In this document: one piece after another, positions 36,091-45,219 of the stretch | Layout: every line of letters begins with the position of its first letter | How positions within the stretch are numbered: the first letter of the stretch is position 1 | From: Rikenellaceae bacterium | Lineage (GTDB): Bacteria > Bacteroidota > Bacteroidia > Bacteroidales > Rikenellaceae | Direction of reading: 5' to 3' | Length of the DNA stretch: 64,000 bases | Assembly (NCBI GenBank): GCA_015060115.1 | Contig: SUZB01000003.1 | Coordinates: forward strand, 88,400-152,399 | Position numbers and translations under genes: made by a program | Notes under the pieces: generated by a model | Databases searched by the model: none | What the model saw: the letters and a program-made list of their open reading frames with translations, nothing else | What the model was told of the DNA's origin: nothing

Positions 36091-38148
36091 TTACTCGATT
36101 AGCGAGATGCTGCGCTCGATAAAGTCCGTAAGGTTCTTGCCCTTAAGCATACCATTAGAGAGCAGTGCGAGGTCGATAATCTGGCGTACCTTGCGATTCT
36201 CGCGGCCAATCTCCGAGAGGCGGTTATCGCGCTCCTCACGAAGCTCGACAATGCGCTTTGAGAGTGTCTTGCGCATCTCCTTCTCCTCAGAGGTTAGCTC
36301 TTCGGCCTTCTTGCCCTTTACGGTCTCCTCGAAACGGCTCTCCTCCTGCTCGGCTGCCGTAATCTTCTTGCCGATGGTGCGTAGCTTATCGCCGTAGGCG
36401 CTCTCCACCTCGCCAAGGATGTCGGCAACGATGGGGTGGTTGCCATTTACGGTGATGGTGAAGTTGTCGGGCATCTCAGCATAGAAGCGGCTCATATCGC
36501 CACCCGATGTCGCTGCCATCTCCTTCATACGGCGCATAAACTCATTCTGCGTGATAACCACAGGTGCCGAATCCTTTGACATTGCCTCGAACGATAGGTG
36601 GTAGTGTATTTTCTCGTCGGTGGGCAACTGGCTCTCGAATACGGGACGCATAATATCCTGCTGCTCAGAGCTTAGCGACATTGCCTGACGCTCCTCCTTA
36701 CGGATAAGGTTGTCAATAACATCGGCATCGACACGCTGGAAGCGTACCTTCTCGTTCTTCGACTCGAAGTACTGGATATAGTGGCTGTCGAGCTGACCAT
36801 TCATCTCCAAAATATCGTAGCCCTTGGCCTTGGCAGCCTCCACAAAGCTATGCTTTGCAACTACATCATCGACATATAGCACTATGAGGTTGCCCTCCTT
36901 GTCGGTCTGCTCGGCCTTGATATGCTCCATATACTCCTCCGAGGTGTAGTATTTGCCCTCGATAGACTTCCAGAGCATAAAGCTCTGCGCCTTCTCGGCA
37001 AACTTCTCGTCGGTGAGCATACCATACTGGATAAATATCTTGAGGTCGTCCCACTTGCTCTCGTAGTCGGGGCGCAGGGTGTTGAAGAGCTCCTGAAGGC
37101 GGTCAGCAACCTTGCGCGTGATGTAGCTCGATATCTTCTTGACATTCGAGTCGCTCTGAAGGTAGCTACGCGACACATTGAGCGGGATGTCGGGTGAGTC
37201 GATGACACCGTGCAACAGCATCAGGTACTCAGGCACGATGCCCGAAACCTCGTCGGTAACAAATACCTGATTTGAGTAGAGCTGGATGCGGTTTTTCTGA
37301 ATCTCGAAGTTTGAGCGCAACTTCGGGAAGTAGAGGATACCCGTAAGGTTGAAGGGGTAGTCGATATTCAGATGGATATAGAATAACGGCTCCTCGCTTG
37401 TGGGGTATAGGTCGGCATAGAATGCCTTATACTCTGCCTCGGTGATATCAGTGGGCTTGCGTGTCCAGAGGGGTGTGGTGTCGTTGATGATGTTGTCTTC
37501 CGCAGTATCCTGATACTTGCCATCTTTCCACTCCTGCTTCTTGCCGAATGCAATGGCGATGGGCAAGAAGTGGCAATATTTGCGCAAAAGCGACTGAATC
37601 TCAGCACGCTGGGCATACTCCGAGCAGTCGTCAGAGAGGTGCAATACGATGCGTGTGCCTCGGTCGAGCTTCTCGCTAAGCTCCTCCATTTCGTACTCAG
37701 GTGAGCCGTTGCACGACCAATGCACCGACTTCTCGCCCTCGCGGTATGACTGCGAGAATATCTCCACCTTGTCGGCTACCATAAACGATGAGTAGAAGCC
37801 GAGGCCGAAGTGGCCGATGATGGCCTGCTCCTTGTACTTCGCCATAAACTCCTCGGCACCCGAGAAGGCAATCTGGTTGATGTAGCGGTCTACCTCCTCC
37901 ATCGACATGCCGATACCTCGGTCGGTGATTGTCAAGGTCTTCTTCTCCTCGTCTACCGCCACGCGGATAGTGAGGTCGCCCAACTCACCCTCGGCCTCAC
38001 CCTTCGATGATAGGGTCTTGAGCTTCTGTGTGGCATCCACAGCATTCGACACCAACTCACGCAAGAAAATTTCGTGGTCGGAGTATAGGAACTTCTTGAT
38101 TACGGGGAATATATTCTCTGTCGTTACCCCAATTTTTCCGTTTGTCAT
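36091..38148 (-). CDS. htpG: molecular chaperone HtpG (Hsp90)
   Basis: ATP-dependent cytosolic chaperone of 685 residues. The N-terminal GHKL ATPase shows FLRELVSNAVDATQKL, DRGIGMSMEEVDRYI, and IGHFGLGFYSSFMVADKV. The middle domain has FEIQKNRIQLYSNQVFV and LPLNVSRSYLQ-like SPDIPLNVSRSYLQSD, followed by a helical C-terminal dimerisation region. The upstream region carries CTGNCA/TGGCAG motifs shared with dnaK (38343-38357), suggesting common stress control, and one composite repeat between motif and start. Confidence 0.95.
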   Translation of the reverse strand: MTNGKIGVTTENIFPVIKKFLYSDHEIFLRELVSNAVDATQKLKTLSSKGEAEGELGDLTIRVAVDEEKKTLTITDRGIGMSMEEVDRYINQIAFSGAEEFMAKYKEQAIIGHFGLGFYSSFMVADKVEIFSQSYREGEKSVHWSCNGSPEYEMEELSEKLDRGTRIVLHLSDDCSEYAQRAEIQSLLRKYCHFLPIAIAFGKKQEWKDGKYQDTAEDNIINDTTPLWTRKPTDITEAEYKAFYADLYPTSEEPLFYIHLNIDYPFNLTGILYFPKLRSNFEIQKNRIQLYSNQVFVTDEVSGIVPEYLMLLHGVIDSPDIPLNVSRSYLQSDSNVKKISSYITRKVADRLQELFNTLRPDYESKWDDLKIFIQYGMLTDEKFAEKAQSFMLWKSIEGKYYTSEEYMEHIKAEQTDKEGNLIVLYVDDVVAKHSFVEAAKAKGYDILEMNGQLDSHYIQYFESKNEKVRFQRVDADVIDNLIRKEERQAMSLSSEQQDIMRPVFESQLPTDEKIHYHLSFEAMSKDSAPVVITQNEFMRRMKEMAATSGGDMSRFYAEMPDNFTITVNGNHPIVADILGEVESAYGDKLRTIGKKITAAEQEESRFEETVKGKKAEELTSEEKEMRKTLSKRIVELREERDNRLSEIGRENRKVRQIIDLALLSNGMLKGKNLTDFIERSISLIE

Positions 38149-38160
38149 ATCTTTAGTTTT

Positions 38161-38290
38161 TAGTTAATTAGTTGTTAGTTGATAGAGTTTTTTTAGGACA
38201 AGTAAGACGAGTAAGACAAGTAAGATATATATGTGATATCCGACCTCGTATGGTCTTAAGGTCTTACGGTCCTAGTGGTCTTAAAAAATC
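38161..38290 (+). repeat. composite intergenic repeat, copy 4
   Basis: TAGTT-type heptamers (38161-38185), AGTAAGACGAGTAAGACAAG units (38201-38225), core ATATCCGACCTCGTATGG (38237-38253), GGTCTTAAGGTCTTACGG units to 38290. The right-hand end is missing. It lies within the htpG upstream region. Confidence 0.8.
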
Positions 38291-38323
38291 TCTCTTTGCT
38301 TTCCTCTCTCCTCTTGTCAAATG

Positions 38324-38368
38324 GTGTGCCAACTGCTCAAAACTGACATTTTGGCAGAAGTGCTGACA
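38324..38368 (-). promoter_or_regulatory. chaperone-type motif cluster upstream of htpG
   Basis: CTGACATTTTGGCAG at 38343-38357 (minus strand CTGCCAAAATGTCAG) is an imperfect palindrome, flanked by half-like copies TTGTCAAATGG (38324-38334) and CTGACA (38363-38368). The dnaK upstream region has the same motif at 63641-63687. Confidence 0.55.
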
Positions 38369-38401
38369 AAAAAAAGAGGCAACCGCTCGGATTGCCTCTG
38401 G
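38366..38401 (-). terminator. terminator of pheT
   Basis: Stem AGAGGCAACC (38374-38383) and GATTGCCTCT (38389-38398), with one or two imperfect pairs at the loop. On the minus strand it is followed by a run of eight T (38373-38366). Confidence 0.85.
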
Positions 38402-38444
38402 AATATTGATTGCTGGATGGTTCAAACCAAAACAGCAAAAGCTA

Positions 38445-40910
38445 TTACTTGCGCACCTCGGCGCCTGCCTTCTGCTCCAACTGAGTCTGGATATTGCTCA
38501 TAGAGCGCTCAATCTGCTTGTCGGTGAGGGTCTGATTTCTATCCTCAAGGATAAAGCTCAAGGCGTATGACTTCTTGCCCTCAGGGAGCTTGTCGCCCTC
38601 ATAAACATCGAACAACGATACCGACTTAAGCAACTTCTTCTCCGCACCAAACGCGATAGAGCGAAGAGTAGAGAATGATACGCTCTTGTCCACCAACAGA
38701 GCCAAGTCGCGCTTAACCTCAGGGAACTTCGAGAGCTCCTTGAACTGCACCTTAGACTTCTTGGTCATCTTGATGAGCTGGTCGAAGTCGATCTCGGCGA
38801 AGTATACCTCCTGCTTGATGTCGAACTTCTTACGCACGATGGGCGACACAACACCCATGCGCAACAGCTCCTTGGGGCCCTGCTTGAAGACGATAGCATC
38901 GGCATATAGGTCGTCGTCGATGCTTTCCGACTGCAAGGCGTAGATGTCGATGCCGAAGCGCTTTAAGAGGCGCTCAACAGCGGCACGGAGGGTGAAGAAT
39001 GACGAGGTCTCGGCCTTAGTATTCCACGCAAGCTGTGTTGCAAGACCCGTTACGGTGATGCCGATGCGGTAGCTCTCCTCATACTTGGCAAGGACATTCT
39101 CCTCCGATGCCTTCTCCTCGGCGTAGGCGTAGCAGTTACCCACCTCGTACATCTTAAGGTTGGCGTTACGGCGATTAACATTGAGCTCTACGGCCTCCAA
39201 GGCGTTGAACAACAGCGTCTGTCGCATAACATTCAAATCCTGCGACAGAGGATTTAGTATCTTCACACAACGCTCTACGGGGTATGTCTTAGAGCCTTCG
39301 TAGTAAGCACCCTTCGTGAGCGAGTTCGACATAATCTCGGTGTAGCCGTTGGCTGTGAGGTAGTCCGAAGCGATATTCTGCAAGCGTGCCTTATCGGGTT
39401 TTGGAGCATACGACAAGGTAGAGTTCACATGGTCCGAAATCTCGATATTGTTGTAGCCGTAGACACGCAAAACATCCTCCACAAGGTCGGCCTCGCGCTG
39501 AACATCAACGCGATAGGGTGGAACAGCAACCTTGAGCACATCGCCCTCACGACCGCGCACCTCGACATCCAAGGCCGAGAGAATGGTCATAAAGGTCTCC
39601 TCGGCGATATCCTTGCCGATAAGCTTGCGGGCACGGTCGAGTGAGAAGTCAAACTCGAAGTGCTTGGCGGGGGTGGGGTTGATGTCGATAATCTCCGAGG
39701 TGATACGGCCACCTGCCAACTCCTGCATAAGCATCGCAGCACGCTTGAGGGCGTATACCTGAATATTGGGGTCGATACCTCGCTCGAAGCGGAACGAAGC
39801 ATCGGTGTTAAGACCAAAGCGCTTAGCTGTCTTACGCACCCATACGGGGTGGAAATAGGCGCTCTCGATAAAGACATTTACCGTAGAGTCCGAGATGCCC
39901 GAATCCTGACCGCCATAGACACCTGCGATACACATAGGGCGCTCTGCCGAGCATATCATAAGGTCGTTAGATGTCAAGGTGCGCTCTACGCCATCGAGGG
40001 TTACGAACTTCTCGCCCTCCTCTGCTGAGCGAACAACGATTTTGCCACCCTCAATCTTGTCGGCATCGAAGGCGTGGAGGGGCTGACCCAACTCGAAGAG
40101 TACATAGTTGGTGATATCCACCAAGTTGTTCTTGGGGTTGATGCCCGCAGCACGCAACTCATTCTGCATCCACTCTGGCGAGGGTGCAATCTTACAGCCA
40201 CTCACCGTGATACCTGCGTAGCGGGGTGCCGCCTCCTGATTTACTACCTCCACCTCGATGGTGCGCGAGGTGTCGTCAACCTTGAAGCCATCTACCGAGG
40301 GGAGGGTGAACTCTACCTCCTCGCCACGACTCTTGAGGTATGCCGCCAAGTCGCGGGCAACGCCGATGTGTGATGCTGCATCTACGCGGTTGGGTGTAAG
40401 GCCAATGCCGATAAGGTAGTCATCGGCGATATGGAGATACTCCTTGGCGGGAGTGCCCACAACAGCGTCTGCAGGAAGCTCCATAATGCCCTCGTGGTTG
40501 CGACCAATGCCCAACTCATCCTCAGCGCAGAGCATACCGAGTGACTCAACGCCACGAATCTTGCTACGCTTAATCTTGAACTCCTCCTCGGAGTCGATGG
40601 GGTAGAGCACGGAGCCTACGGTGGCGCACATAACCTTGAGACCCTTACGGCAGTTGGCAGCGCCACAGACAATCTGCAACGGAGCCTCTGCACCAACATC
40701 TACGGTGGTGATGTGTAGGTGGTCAGAGTCGGGATGCTCCTCGCAAGTGAGCACCTCGCCCACAACGACACCCTTTAGGCCACCCTTGATGGTCTCAATC
40801 TTCTCGAACTCCTCGACCTCGAGGCCAAGCTCGGTAAGTATCTCGGCAATACGCTCAGCCTCCAAGTCGGTCTTGAGGTAGCGCTTAAGCCAGCTAAAAG
40901 AAATATTCAT
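38445..40910 (-). CDS. pheT: phenylalanyl-tRNA synthetase beta subunit
   Basis: 821 residues. An N-terminal tRNA-binding fold (about 40-150: GVVVGEVLTCEEHPDSDHLH) is followed by the B3/B4 editing domain, the B5 domain (about 405-480), the catalytic-like core, and the C-terminal anticodon-binding FDX-ACB domain (about 728-820: FPEVKRDLALLVDKSV). The alpha subunit gene pheS is not in the window, so the two are unlinked here, as is common in Bacteroidota. A -7 box lies at 40957-40964. Confidence 0.95.
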   Translation of the reverse strand: MNISFSWLKRYLKTDLEAERIAEILTELGLEVEEFEKIETIKGGLKGVVVGEVLTCEEHPDSDHLHITTVDVGAEAPLQIVCGAANCRKGLKVMCATVGSVLYPIDSEEEFKIKRSKIRGVESLGMLCAEDELGIGRNHEGIMELPADAVVGTPAKEYLHIADDYLIGIGLTPNRVDAASHIGVARDLAAYLKSRGEEVEFTLPSVDGFKVDDTSRTIEVEVVNQEAAPRYAGITVSGCKIAPSPEWMQNELRAAGINPKNNLVDITNYVLFELGQPLHAFDADKIEGGKIVVRSAEEGEKFVTLDGVERTLTSNDLMICSAERPMCIAGVYGGQDSGISDSTVNVFIESAYFHPVWVRKTAKRFGLNTDASFRFERGIDPNIQVYALKRAAMLMQELAGGRITSEIIDINPTPAKHFEFDFSLDRARKLIGKDIAEETFMTILSALDVEVRGREGDVLKVAVPPYRVDVQREADLVEDVLRVYGYNNIEISDHVNSTLSYAPKPDKARLQNIASDYLTANGYTEIMSNSLTKGAYYEGSKTYPVERCVKILNPLSQDLNVMRQTLLFNALEAVELNVNRRNANLKMYEVGNCYAYAEEKASEENVLAKYEESYRIGITVTGLATQLAWNTKAETSSFFTLRAAVERLLKRFGIDIYALQSESIDDDLYADAIVFKQGPKELLRMGVVSPIVRKKFDIKQEVYFAEIDFDQLIKMTKKSKVQFKELSKFPEVKRDLALLVDKSVSFSTLRSIAFGAEKKLLKSVSLFDVYEGDKLPEGKKSYALSFILEDRNQTLTDKQIERSMSNIQTQLEQKAGAEVRK

Positions 40911-40956
40911 AATATGGTGTTTTTAATTATTATCCCTAAAAATGGCTATAATCGCA

Positions 40957-40964
40957 CAAAGGTA
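40957..40964 (-). promoter_or_regulatory. -7 box of pheT
   Basis: TACCTTTG on the minus strand, exact, 46 bases before the pheT ATG. No TTG was found at the normal distance upstream. Confidence 0.6.
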
Positions 40965-40998
40965 ATAAAAAAATGTAATAAAAGAAAGAGGAGGAGGT

Positions 40999-41178
40999 TA
41001 TTAGTAGTTAGTTGTTAGTTTTTAGTTATTAGTTTAAGACGAGTAAGACGATAGGACCATAAGAAAAAATTGATACCCGACCTCGTATCGTCCTAAGGTC
41101 CTAAAGTCCTAATGGTCCTAAAAAAATGCGCTCCACGGAGCGCAACTCTAACAACTAACAACTAAAAACTAACAACTA
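40999..41178 (+). repeat. composite intergenic repeat, copy 5 (complete)
   Basis: TTATTAG/TTAGTTGTTAG units (40999-41035), AAGACGAGTAAGACG units, core TGATACCCGACCTCGTATCG (41071-41090), TCCTAAGGTCCTAAAG units, hairpin TGCGCTCC/GGAGCGCA (41127-41144), closing CTAACAACTAA units (41149-41178). It fills the gap between the gtrA end and the pheT promoter. Confidence 0.85.
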
Positions 41179-41223
41179 AAAAAGCTAAAGCAAAGACCTG
41201 CTCGTCTTTGCTTTAGCTTTTTT
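41179..41223 (-). terminator. terminator of plsY-gtrA
   Basis: Stem GCTAAAGCAAAGAC (41183-41196) and GTCTTTGCTTTAGC (41204-41217), a near-perfect 14 bp, flanked by A6 and T6, so it works in either direction. Confidence 0.9.
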
Positions 41224-41604
41224 CTACCTCTTCATAACCCAGCGGACCATCACAAAGTTGATAGGAAAGGCGATGGTGTAGACAATGGGCGTGATAAGTA
41301 TTTCGGGTGTGGGTGTTAGTTGCAGGAGAGAGAAGATGGCTAACTGCACAAGGTAGTAGATGCCTATCGACACCGTATAGCCCACAGCACGCCTGAAGGA
41401 TAGGCGGGTGCGGAAGGTTACGAAGGTCGAAAGCAGATAGTTAGATACTGCCCACGACAAGTAGCCGAGCGAATATGCCAATGTAAGGTTTGTGCCGAGG
41501 TGCGTAAGTAGCAGATATACAACATTGTGCAGTAGAAACGATACAGCTCCCACAACAGCAAAGCGCAAAAACTCTTTTCGGGTCTTCTTCGATGGCTTAC
41601 GCAT
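41224..41604 (-). CDS. GtrA family membrane protein
   Basis: 126 residues with four membrane segments (about 14-33, 39-58, 74-93, 100-122) and basic ends, the standard GtrA layout. RFAVVGAVSFLLHNVVYLLL and a conserved NYLLSTFVTFR motif are present. GtrA proteins are thought to help move polyprenyl-linked sugars across the inner membrane. It follows plsY by 11 bases, and the DPM1-type transferase at 17.2 kb could supply its lipid-linked sugar, though this is inference. Confidence 0.85.
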   Translation of the reverse strand: MRKPSKKTRKEFLRFAVVGAVSFLLHNVVYLLLTHLGTNLTLAYSLGYLSWAVSNYLLSTFVTFRTRLSFRRAVGYTVSIGIYYLVQLAIFSLLQLTPTPEILITPIVYTIAFPINFVMVRWVMKR

Positions 41605-41615
41605 AGGCTAAGCGC

Positions 41616-42323
41616 TTACTCCCCCTTCTCTTTAGATTGCTCCTCGTCGGGCTTTACCCATATATATATCTTCGACTCGGTGCCGTTGCGCAGTCGCTCG
41701 ATATTCTTGCGGTGTGTCCATACGAGCATAAAGCCCACAGCCCACGAGAAGATGATAAACGGCACGCTGAGGAATGGCGCAGCGGGGTCGTAGATGGTTG
41801 TCGAGAATACCATCACAAAGATAGGGTAGCAGCAACCCGCAATCATCGAGGCGAGCGACACATAGTGCCAAATGGCGAATACCAAGCACCATATAGCAAA
41901 GCAGAGCAGTACCAGCGGAGGGTAGATGCCTGTGCCCGCACCGAGGAGTGTGGCGACACCCTTGCCACCCTTGAAGTCGGCAAATATGGGGAATATATGT
42001 CCGAGGACAACGGCAGCTGTGGCGATAAGGCGTAGGTTGATAAGCCACGCTGGCGACACAGCATCGTCAAACTTCATAATAAAGGTGAGCTGTACGGCAA
42101 TAAAGCCCTTGAAATAGTCGATGATAAAGACGGGAATAGCCGCCTTCTTGCCAAGCACACGCAACATATTTGTTGTGCCGGCATTCTTAGAGCCGTGCTC
42201 GCGAATATCTATGCCATAATATTTCTTGCCAATCCACACGGCACTCGGTATCGAGCCGAGTAGGTAGGCGATAAGCACAAGTGTAAAGGCGCAGTAGTAT
42301 GTAAGTACTCCCCATTCAGCCAT
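41616..42323 (-). CDS. plsY: acyl-phosphate glycerol-3-phosphate acyltransferase
   Basis: Inner-membrane enzyme that acylates glycerol 3-phosphate from acyl-phosphate, the first step before PlsC. The start at ATG 42323 gives 235 residues. The longer frame to 42386 would begin inside the -7 box. Motifs: YLLGSIPSAVWIGK (about 17-30), HGSKNAGTTNMLRVLGKK (41-58), and FKGGKGVATLLG near 113-124, the three conserved PlsY loops. About seven membrane segments. The tail (KPDEEQSKEKGE) is charged. Confidence 0.9.
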   Translation of the reverse strand: MAEWGVLTYYCAFTLVLIAYLLGSIPSAVWIGKKYYGIDIREHGSKNAGTTNMLRVLGKKAAIPVFIIDYFKGFIAVQLTFIMKFDDAVSPAWLINLRLIATAAVVLGHIFPIFADFKGGKGVATLLGAGTGIYPPLVLLCFAIWCLVFAIWHYVSLASMIAGCCYPIFVMVFSTTIYDPAAPFLSVPFIIFSWAVGFMLVWTHRKNIERLRNGTESKIYIWVKPDEEQSKEKGE

Positions 42324-42385
42324 AAGTGTAGGTATTTGGTTAATAATCAGTCTGTTTGTGTCGGGCTTCGTAATGAGCCATAACA

Positions 42386-42416
42386 CAAAGATAGTAAAAT
42401 TTTATCAACAAACAAA
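42386..42416 (-). promoter_or_regulatory. promoter of plsY
   Basis: An exact -7 box TATCTTTG at 42393-42386 with TTTG at 42416-42413, 19 bases apart. It lies about 62 bases before ATG 42323 and rules out the longer start at 42386. Confidence 0.85.
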
Positions 42417-42491
42417 CTTTTGCGCCATTTCTTCGGTTCGTTGTGCGTGGGCCGTAAGGTGGGCTGAGAAGAAAAAAATATGCAATAAAGA

Positions 42492-42521
42492 TTGCAATTT
42501 TCGAAAAATGTAGTAACTTTG
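42492..42521 (+). promoter_or_regulatory. promoter of the YitT-type gene
   Basis: TTG at 42492-42494 and an exact -7 box TAACTTTG at 42514-42521, 19 bases apart, 37 bases before the ATG. Confidence 0.85.
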
Positions 42522-42558
42522 AAGTTATAAATTTTGTAAACTACATAATTGCATATTT

Positions 42559-43560
42559 ATGAATTTGAAACTGACTCTTGCCGACGCTACTAAGTCGCTT
42601 ACCGACCTTCGCTGGTGGTACTCAATGCTTCAGATTGTCTTCGGTTGCTTCTTGGTTGCCGTAGCCTTCGTGGTGTTTATCAACCCCTACAACCTTGTTC
42701 CTGGTGGTATCTATGGTTTGGCACTTGTGCTCCACAACCTCTTCCCCTCAATTCAGGTAGGTACTTTTGGCTATATGTTCGATGTGCCCTTGATTCTCAC
42801 GGCGCTCATCCTCTTTGGTGGCACCTTTGGCGGTCGCACAATCTTCGCATCGTTCCTCACCCCCGGTATTATGAATATCCTCGATTACTTGGTATACCCC
42901 AATCAGGCGGCTATCGAGGCTCTTGACCCCGCGTTGTTGCTCGGTGGTCAGATTGACCTTTCGAGCCACTTGATGCTCGCCGCTATCATCGGTGGTTGCT
43001 TCAGTGGTGTGGGTGTAGGTATCGTTATCCGCAATAATGCCGCTACAGGTGGTACCGACATTACGGGTATGCTTCTGCACCGTTTTGCTAAGATGAAGTT
43101 CGCTAATGGCGTGTTGCTCTCTGATGCTATCATCGTGCTTAGCGGTTTGCTCGTTATCGGCTTCGGTATCGGTATTGATGGCCCCGGTGCAGGTGTTATG
43201 CTCTCGCTCTATTCTGCTGTATGTATCTTCGTGAATGCCAAGGTCTTGGGCTACACCATTGATGGTGCTTCGCGCGATAAGTTGCTCTATATCATCTGCG
43301 AGGAGCACTCGGCAGCAATGCGTGAGTATATCCTCCACGAGTTGGGTCGTGGCGGTACCTATATCAAGGCTAAGGGTATGTACACCGACCGCGATAAGGA
43401 GATGATTTTCCTTGTTGTAAACCGCAAGGAGGTGCGCAATGTACAGCACAAGATTAAGGAGTTCGACCCCAAGGCCTTTGTTGTTGTTACGGATGCTTAC
43501 GACACCTTTGGCGAGGGCTTCAAGCCATTCCCCGAGGAGAACGGTATGCCTACGGAGTAG
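42559..43560 (+). CDS. YitT/DUF161 family membrane protein with DUF2179 domain
   Basis: 333 residues. Five to six membrane segments in about 20-235 (VAFVVFINPYNLVPGGIYGL is the conserved first-repeat motif; GVGIVIRNNAATGGTDI the second), followed by a cytosolic DUF2179 domain (about 245-320: GASRDKLLYIICEEHSAAMR, GMYTDRDKEMIFLVVNRKEV). The family's transported substrate is unknown. It stands alone with its own strong promoter. Confidence 0.87.
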   Translation: MNLKLTLADATKSLTDLRWWYSMLQIVFGCFLVAVAFVVFINPYNLVPGGIYGLALVLHNLFPSIQVGTFGYMFDVPLILTALILFGGTFGGRTIFASFLTPGIMNILDYLVYPNQAAIEALDPALLLGGQIDLSSHLMLAAIIGGCFSGVGVGIVIRNNAATGGTDITGMLLHRFAKMKFANGVLLSDAIIVLSGLLVIGFGIGIDGPGAGVMLSLYSAVCIFVNAKVLGYTIDGASRDKLLYIICEEHSAAMREYILHELGRGGTYIKAKGMYTDRDKEMIFLVVNRKEVRNVQHKIKEFDPKAFVVVTDAYDTFGEGFKPFPEENGMPTE

Positions 43561-43564
43561 TTTT

Positions 43565-43660
43565 TTTAGAGTTTTTAGTCTTTAGATTTTAGTTTTTAGA
43601 GTTGCGCTCGTTCCGAGCGCAAAACTAACAACTAACAACTAATAACTAACAACTAAACGC
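43565..43660. repeat. TTAGT/CTAACAACTAA repeat with a 9-bp hairpin, no core
   Basis: TTTTTAG units (43565-43600), a perfect hairpin TTGCGCTCG/CGAGCGCAA (43602-43622), then CTAACAACTAA units to 43660. It is a core-less relative of the composite repeat and may end the YitT transcript. Confidence 0.7.
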
Positions 43661-43673
43661 TAATACCTAATCA

Positions 43674-45026
43674 ATGAATAACACTTTGAATACTTTGCGC
43701 CCACTCACTGGTAGCGGGCGCAAGCTATATATCGAGACCTATGGTTGCCAGATGAATGTCGGCGACTCCGAAATTGTCGTATCTATTATGCAGAACGAGG
43801 GCTATCGCTATACCGAGAGCCTTGAGGAGGCAGATATTGTGCTTATCAACACCTGCTCTATCCGCGACAATGCCGAGCAACGCATCTGGGGTCGTCTTAG
43901 TGAGATGCGCCGTATGCGTAAGCTGAAGCCCTCGCTTATCGTTGGCATCATCGGCTGTATGGCTGAGCGCCTTAAGGAGGAGCTTACGAAGGGTGGCACA
44001 GGTGTAGACATCGTTGCTGGACCCGATGCCTATCGTGATTTGCCCCGTTTGGTGCGCGAGGTGGATAATGGCTCTACGGGTGTCAATGTCGAGCTGTCGA
44101 AGGAGGAGACCTATGCCGAGATTGCCCCTGTGCGCTTGGATAAGAATGGCGTGAGCGCCTTTATCGCCATTATGCGCGGTTGCAACAACTACTGCTCATA
44201 CTGCGTTGTGCCCTATACTCGTGGTATCGAGCGTAGCCGTGATGCGCAGACTATCGTGTCGGAGGCTCGCACCCTCTTCGAGAATGGCTACCGCGAGGTT
44301 ACGCTTCTCGGTCAGAATGTAAACTCTTACCGCACGGGCGATGTAGACTTCCCTGAGCTGTTGCGTATGGTGGCCGAGATTTCACCCCTGTTGCGTGTTC
44401 GTTTCGCCACATCGCACCCCAAGGATATCAGCGACAAGCTGTTGGAGACTATGGCATCGATGCCCAATATCTGCAAGGCTATTCACCTGCCTGCTCAGTC
44501 GGGCTCTACGGAGATGCTCAAGCGTATGAATCGCAAGTATACGCGCGAGTGGTACTTGGAGCGTGTGGCGGCTATCCGTCGCTATATGCCCGATTGCGCC
44601 ATCACCACCGACCTTATTGCGGGCTTTGCACACGAAACGGAGGAGGAGCACGAGGCAACATTGTCGCTTATGCGCGAGGTGGGCTACGACTTCGCCTATA
44701 TGTTCAAGTATTCGGAGCGCCCCGGTACCTTTGCCCAGCGCAACCTCGGTGATGATATCCCCGAAGATGTCAAGACCCGCCGCCTTACGGAGATTATCGA
44801 GTTGCAGAACACCCTCTCGGAGGAGAGCAACAAGCGCGATGTAGGCAAGGAGTTTGAGATTTTGGTGGAGTGCACCTCGAAGCGTAGCGAGGAGCAACTT
44901 TCGGGTCGTACATCGCAAAACAAAATGGTTGTCTTTGACCGTGGCGACCACAAGGTAGGCGACTATGTCCGTGTCCGTATCACTGGCTGTTCTTCGGCAA
45001 CCCTCTTTGGCGAAGAGATAAAGTAG
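43674..45026 (+). CDS. miaB: tRNA-2-methylthio-N6-dimethylallyladenosine synthase
   Basis: Radical SAM methylthiotransferase that converts i6A37 to ms2i6A37 in tRNA. 450 residues. The N-terminal UPF0004 domain has the auxiliary cluster cysteines C25 (TYGCQMN), C61 (NTCSIRDNAEQRIWGRL) and C95 (GCMAERLK). The radical SAM triad is C170, C174, C177 in RGCNNYCSYCVVPYTRG. A TRAM domain follows from about 385. The RDNAEQ motif separates MiaB from RimO and MtaB. Confidence 0.94.
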   Translation: MNNTLNTLRPLTGSGRKLYIETYGCQMNVGDSEIVVSIMQNEGYRYTESLEEADIVLINTCSIRDNAEQRIWGRLSEMRRMRKLKPSLIVGIIGCMAERLKEELTKGGTGVDIVAGPDAYRDLPRLVREVDNGSTGVNVELSKEETYAEIAPVRLDKNGVSAFIAIMRGCNNYCSYCVVPYTRGIERSRDAQTIVSEARTLFENGYREVTLLGQNVNSYRTGDVDFPELLRMVAEISPLLRVRFATSHPKDISDKLLETMASMPNICKAIHLPAQSGSTEMLKRMNRKYTREWYLERVAAIRRYMPDCAITTDLIAGFAHETEEEHEATLSLMREVGYDFAYMFKYSERPGTFAQRNLGDDIPEDVKTRRLTEIIELQNTLSEESNKRDVGKEFEILVECTSKRSEEQLSGRTSQNKMVVFDRGDHKVGDYVRVRITGCSSATLFGEEIK

Positions 45027-45039
45027 GGGAGGTAAGAGT

Positions 45040-45186
45040 GATAGTTTTTCTTAAGACCTTAGGACGATAGGACCTTAAGACCGATACGAGGTCAGGCATC
45101 AAGATAGTCCTATTGGTCTTACTCGTCTTACTCGTCTTACTCGTCCTAAAATTATTCTAACAACTAACAACTATCAACTAACAACT
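45040..45186 (-). repeat. composite intergenic repeat, copy 6 (reverse orientation)
   Basis: TTAAGACCTTAGGAC units (45050-45080), reversed core CGATACGAGGTCAGGCATC (45082-45100), a triple TTACTCGTC tandem (45119-45145), closing CTAACAACTAA units (45157-45186). The left-hand TTAGTTGTTAG end is missing. Confidence 0.8.
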
Positions 45187-45217
45187 AAAAAAAAGAGCCC
45201 GAAAGGACTCTTTTTTT
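45187..45217. terminator. hairpin terminator between miaB and the nitroreductase gene
   Basis: A8 then GAGCCC, a GAAA loop, GGACTC and T7 (45211-45217): a short stem with one mismatch, T-runs on both strands, 3 bases from the nitroreductase stop. Confidence 0.8.
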
Positions 45218-45219
45218 CT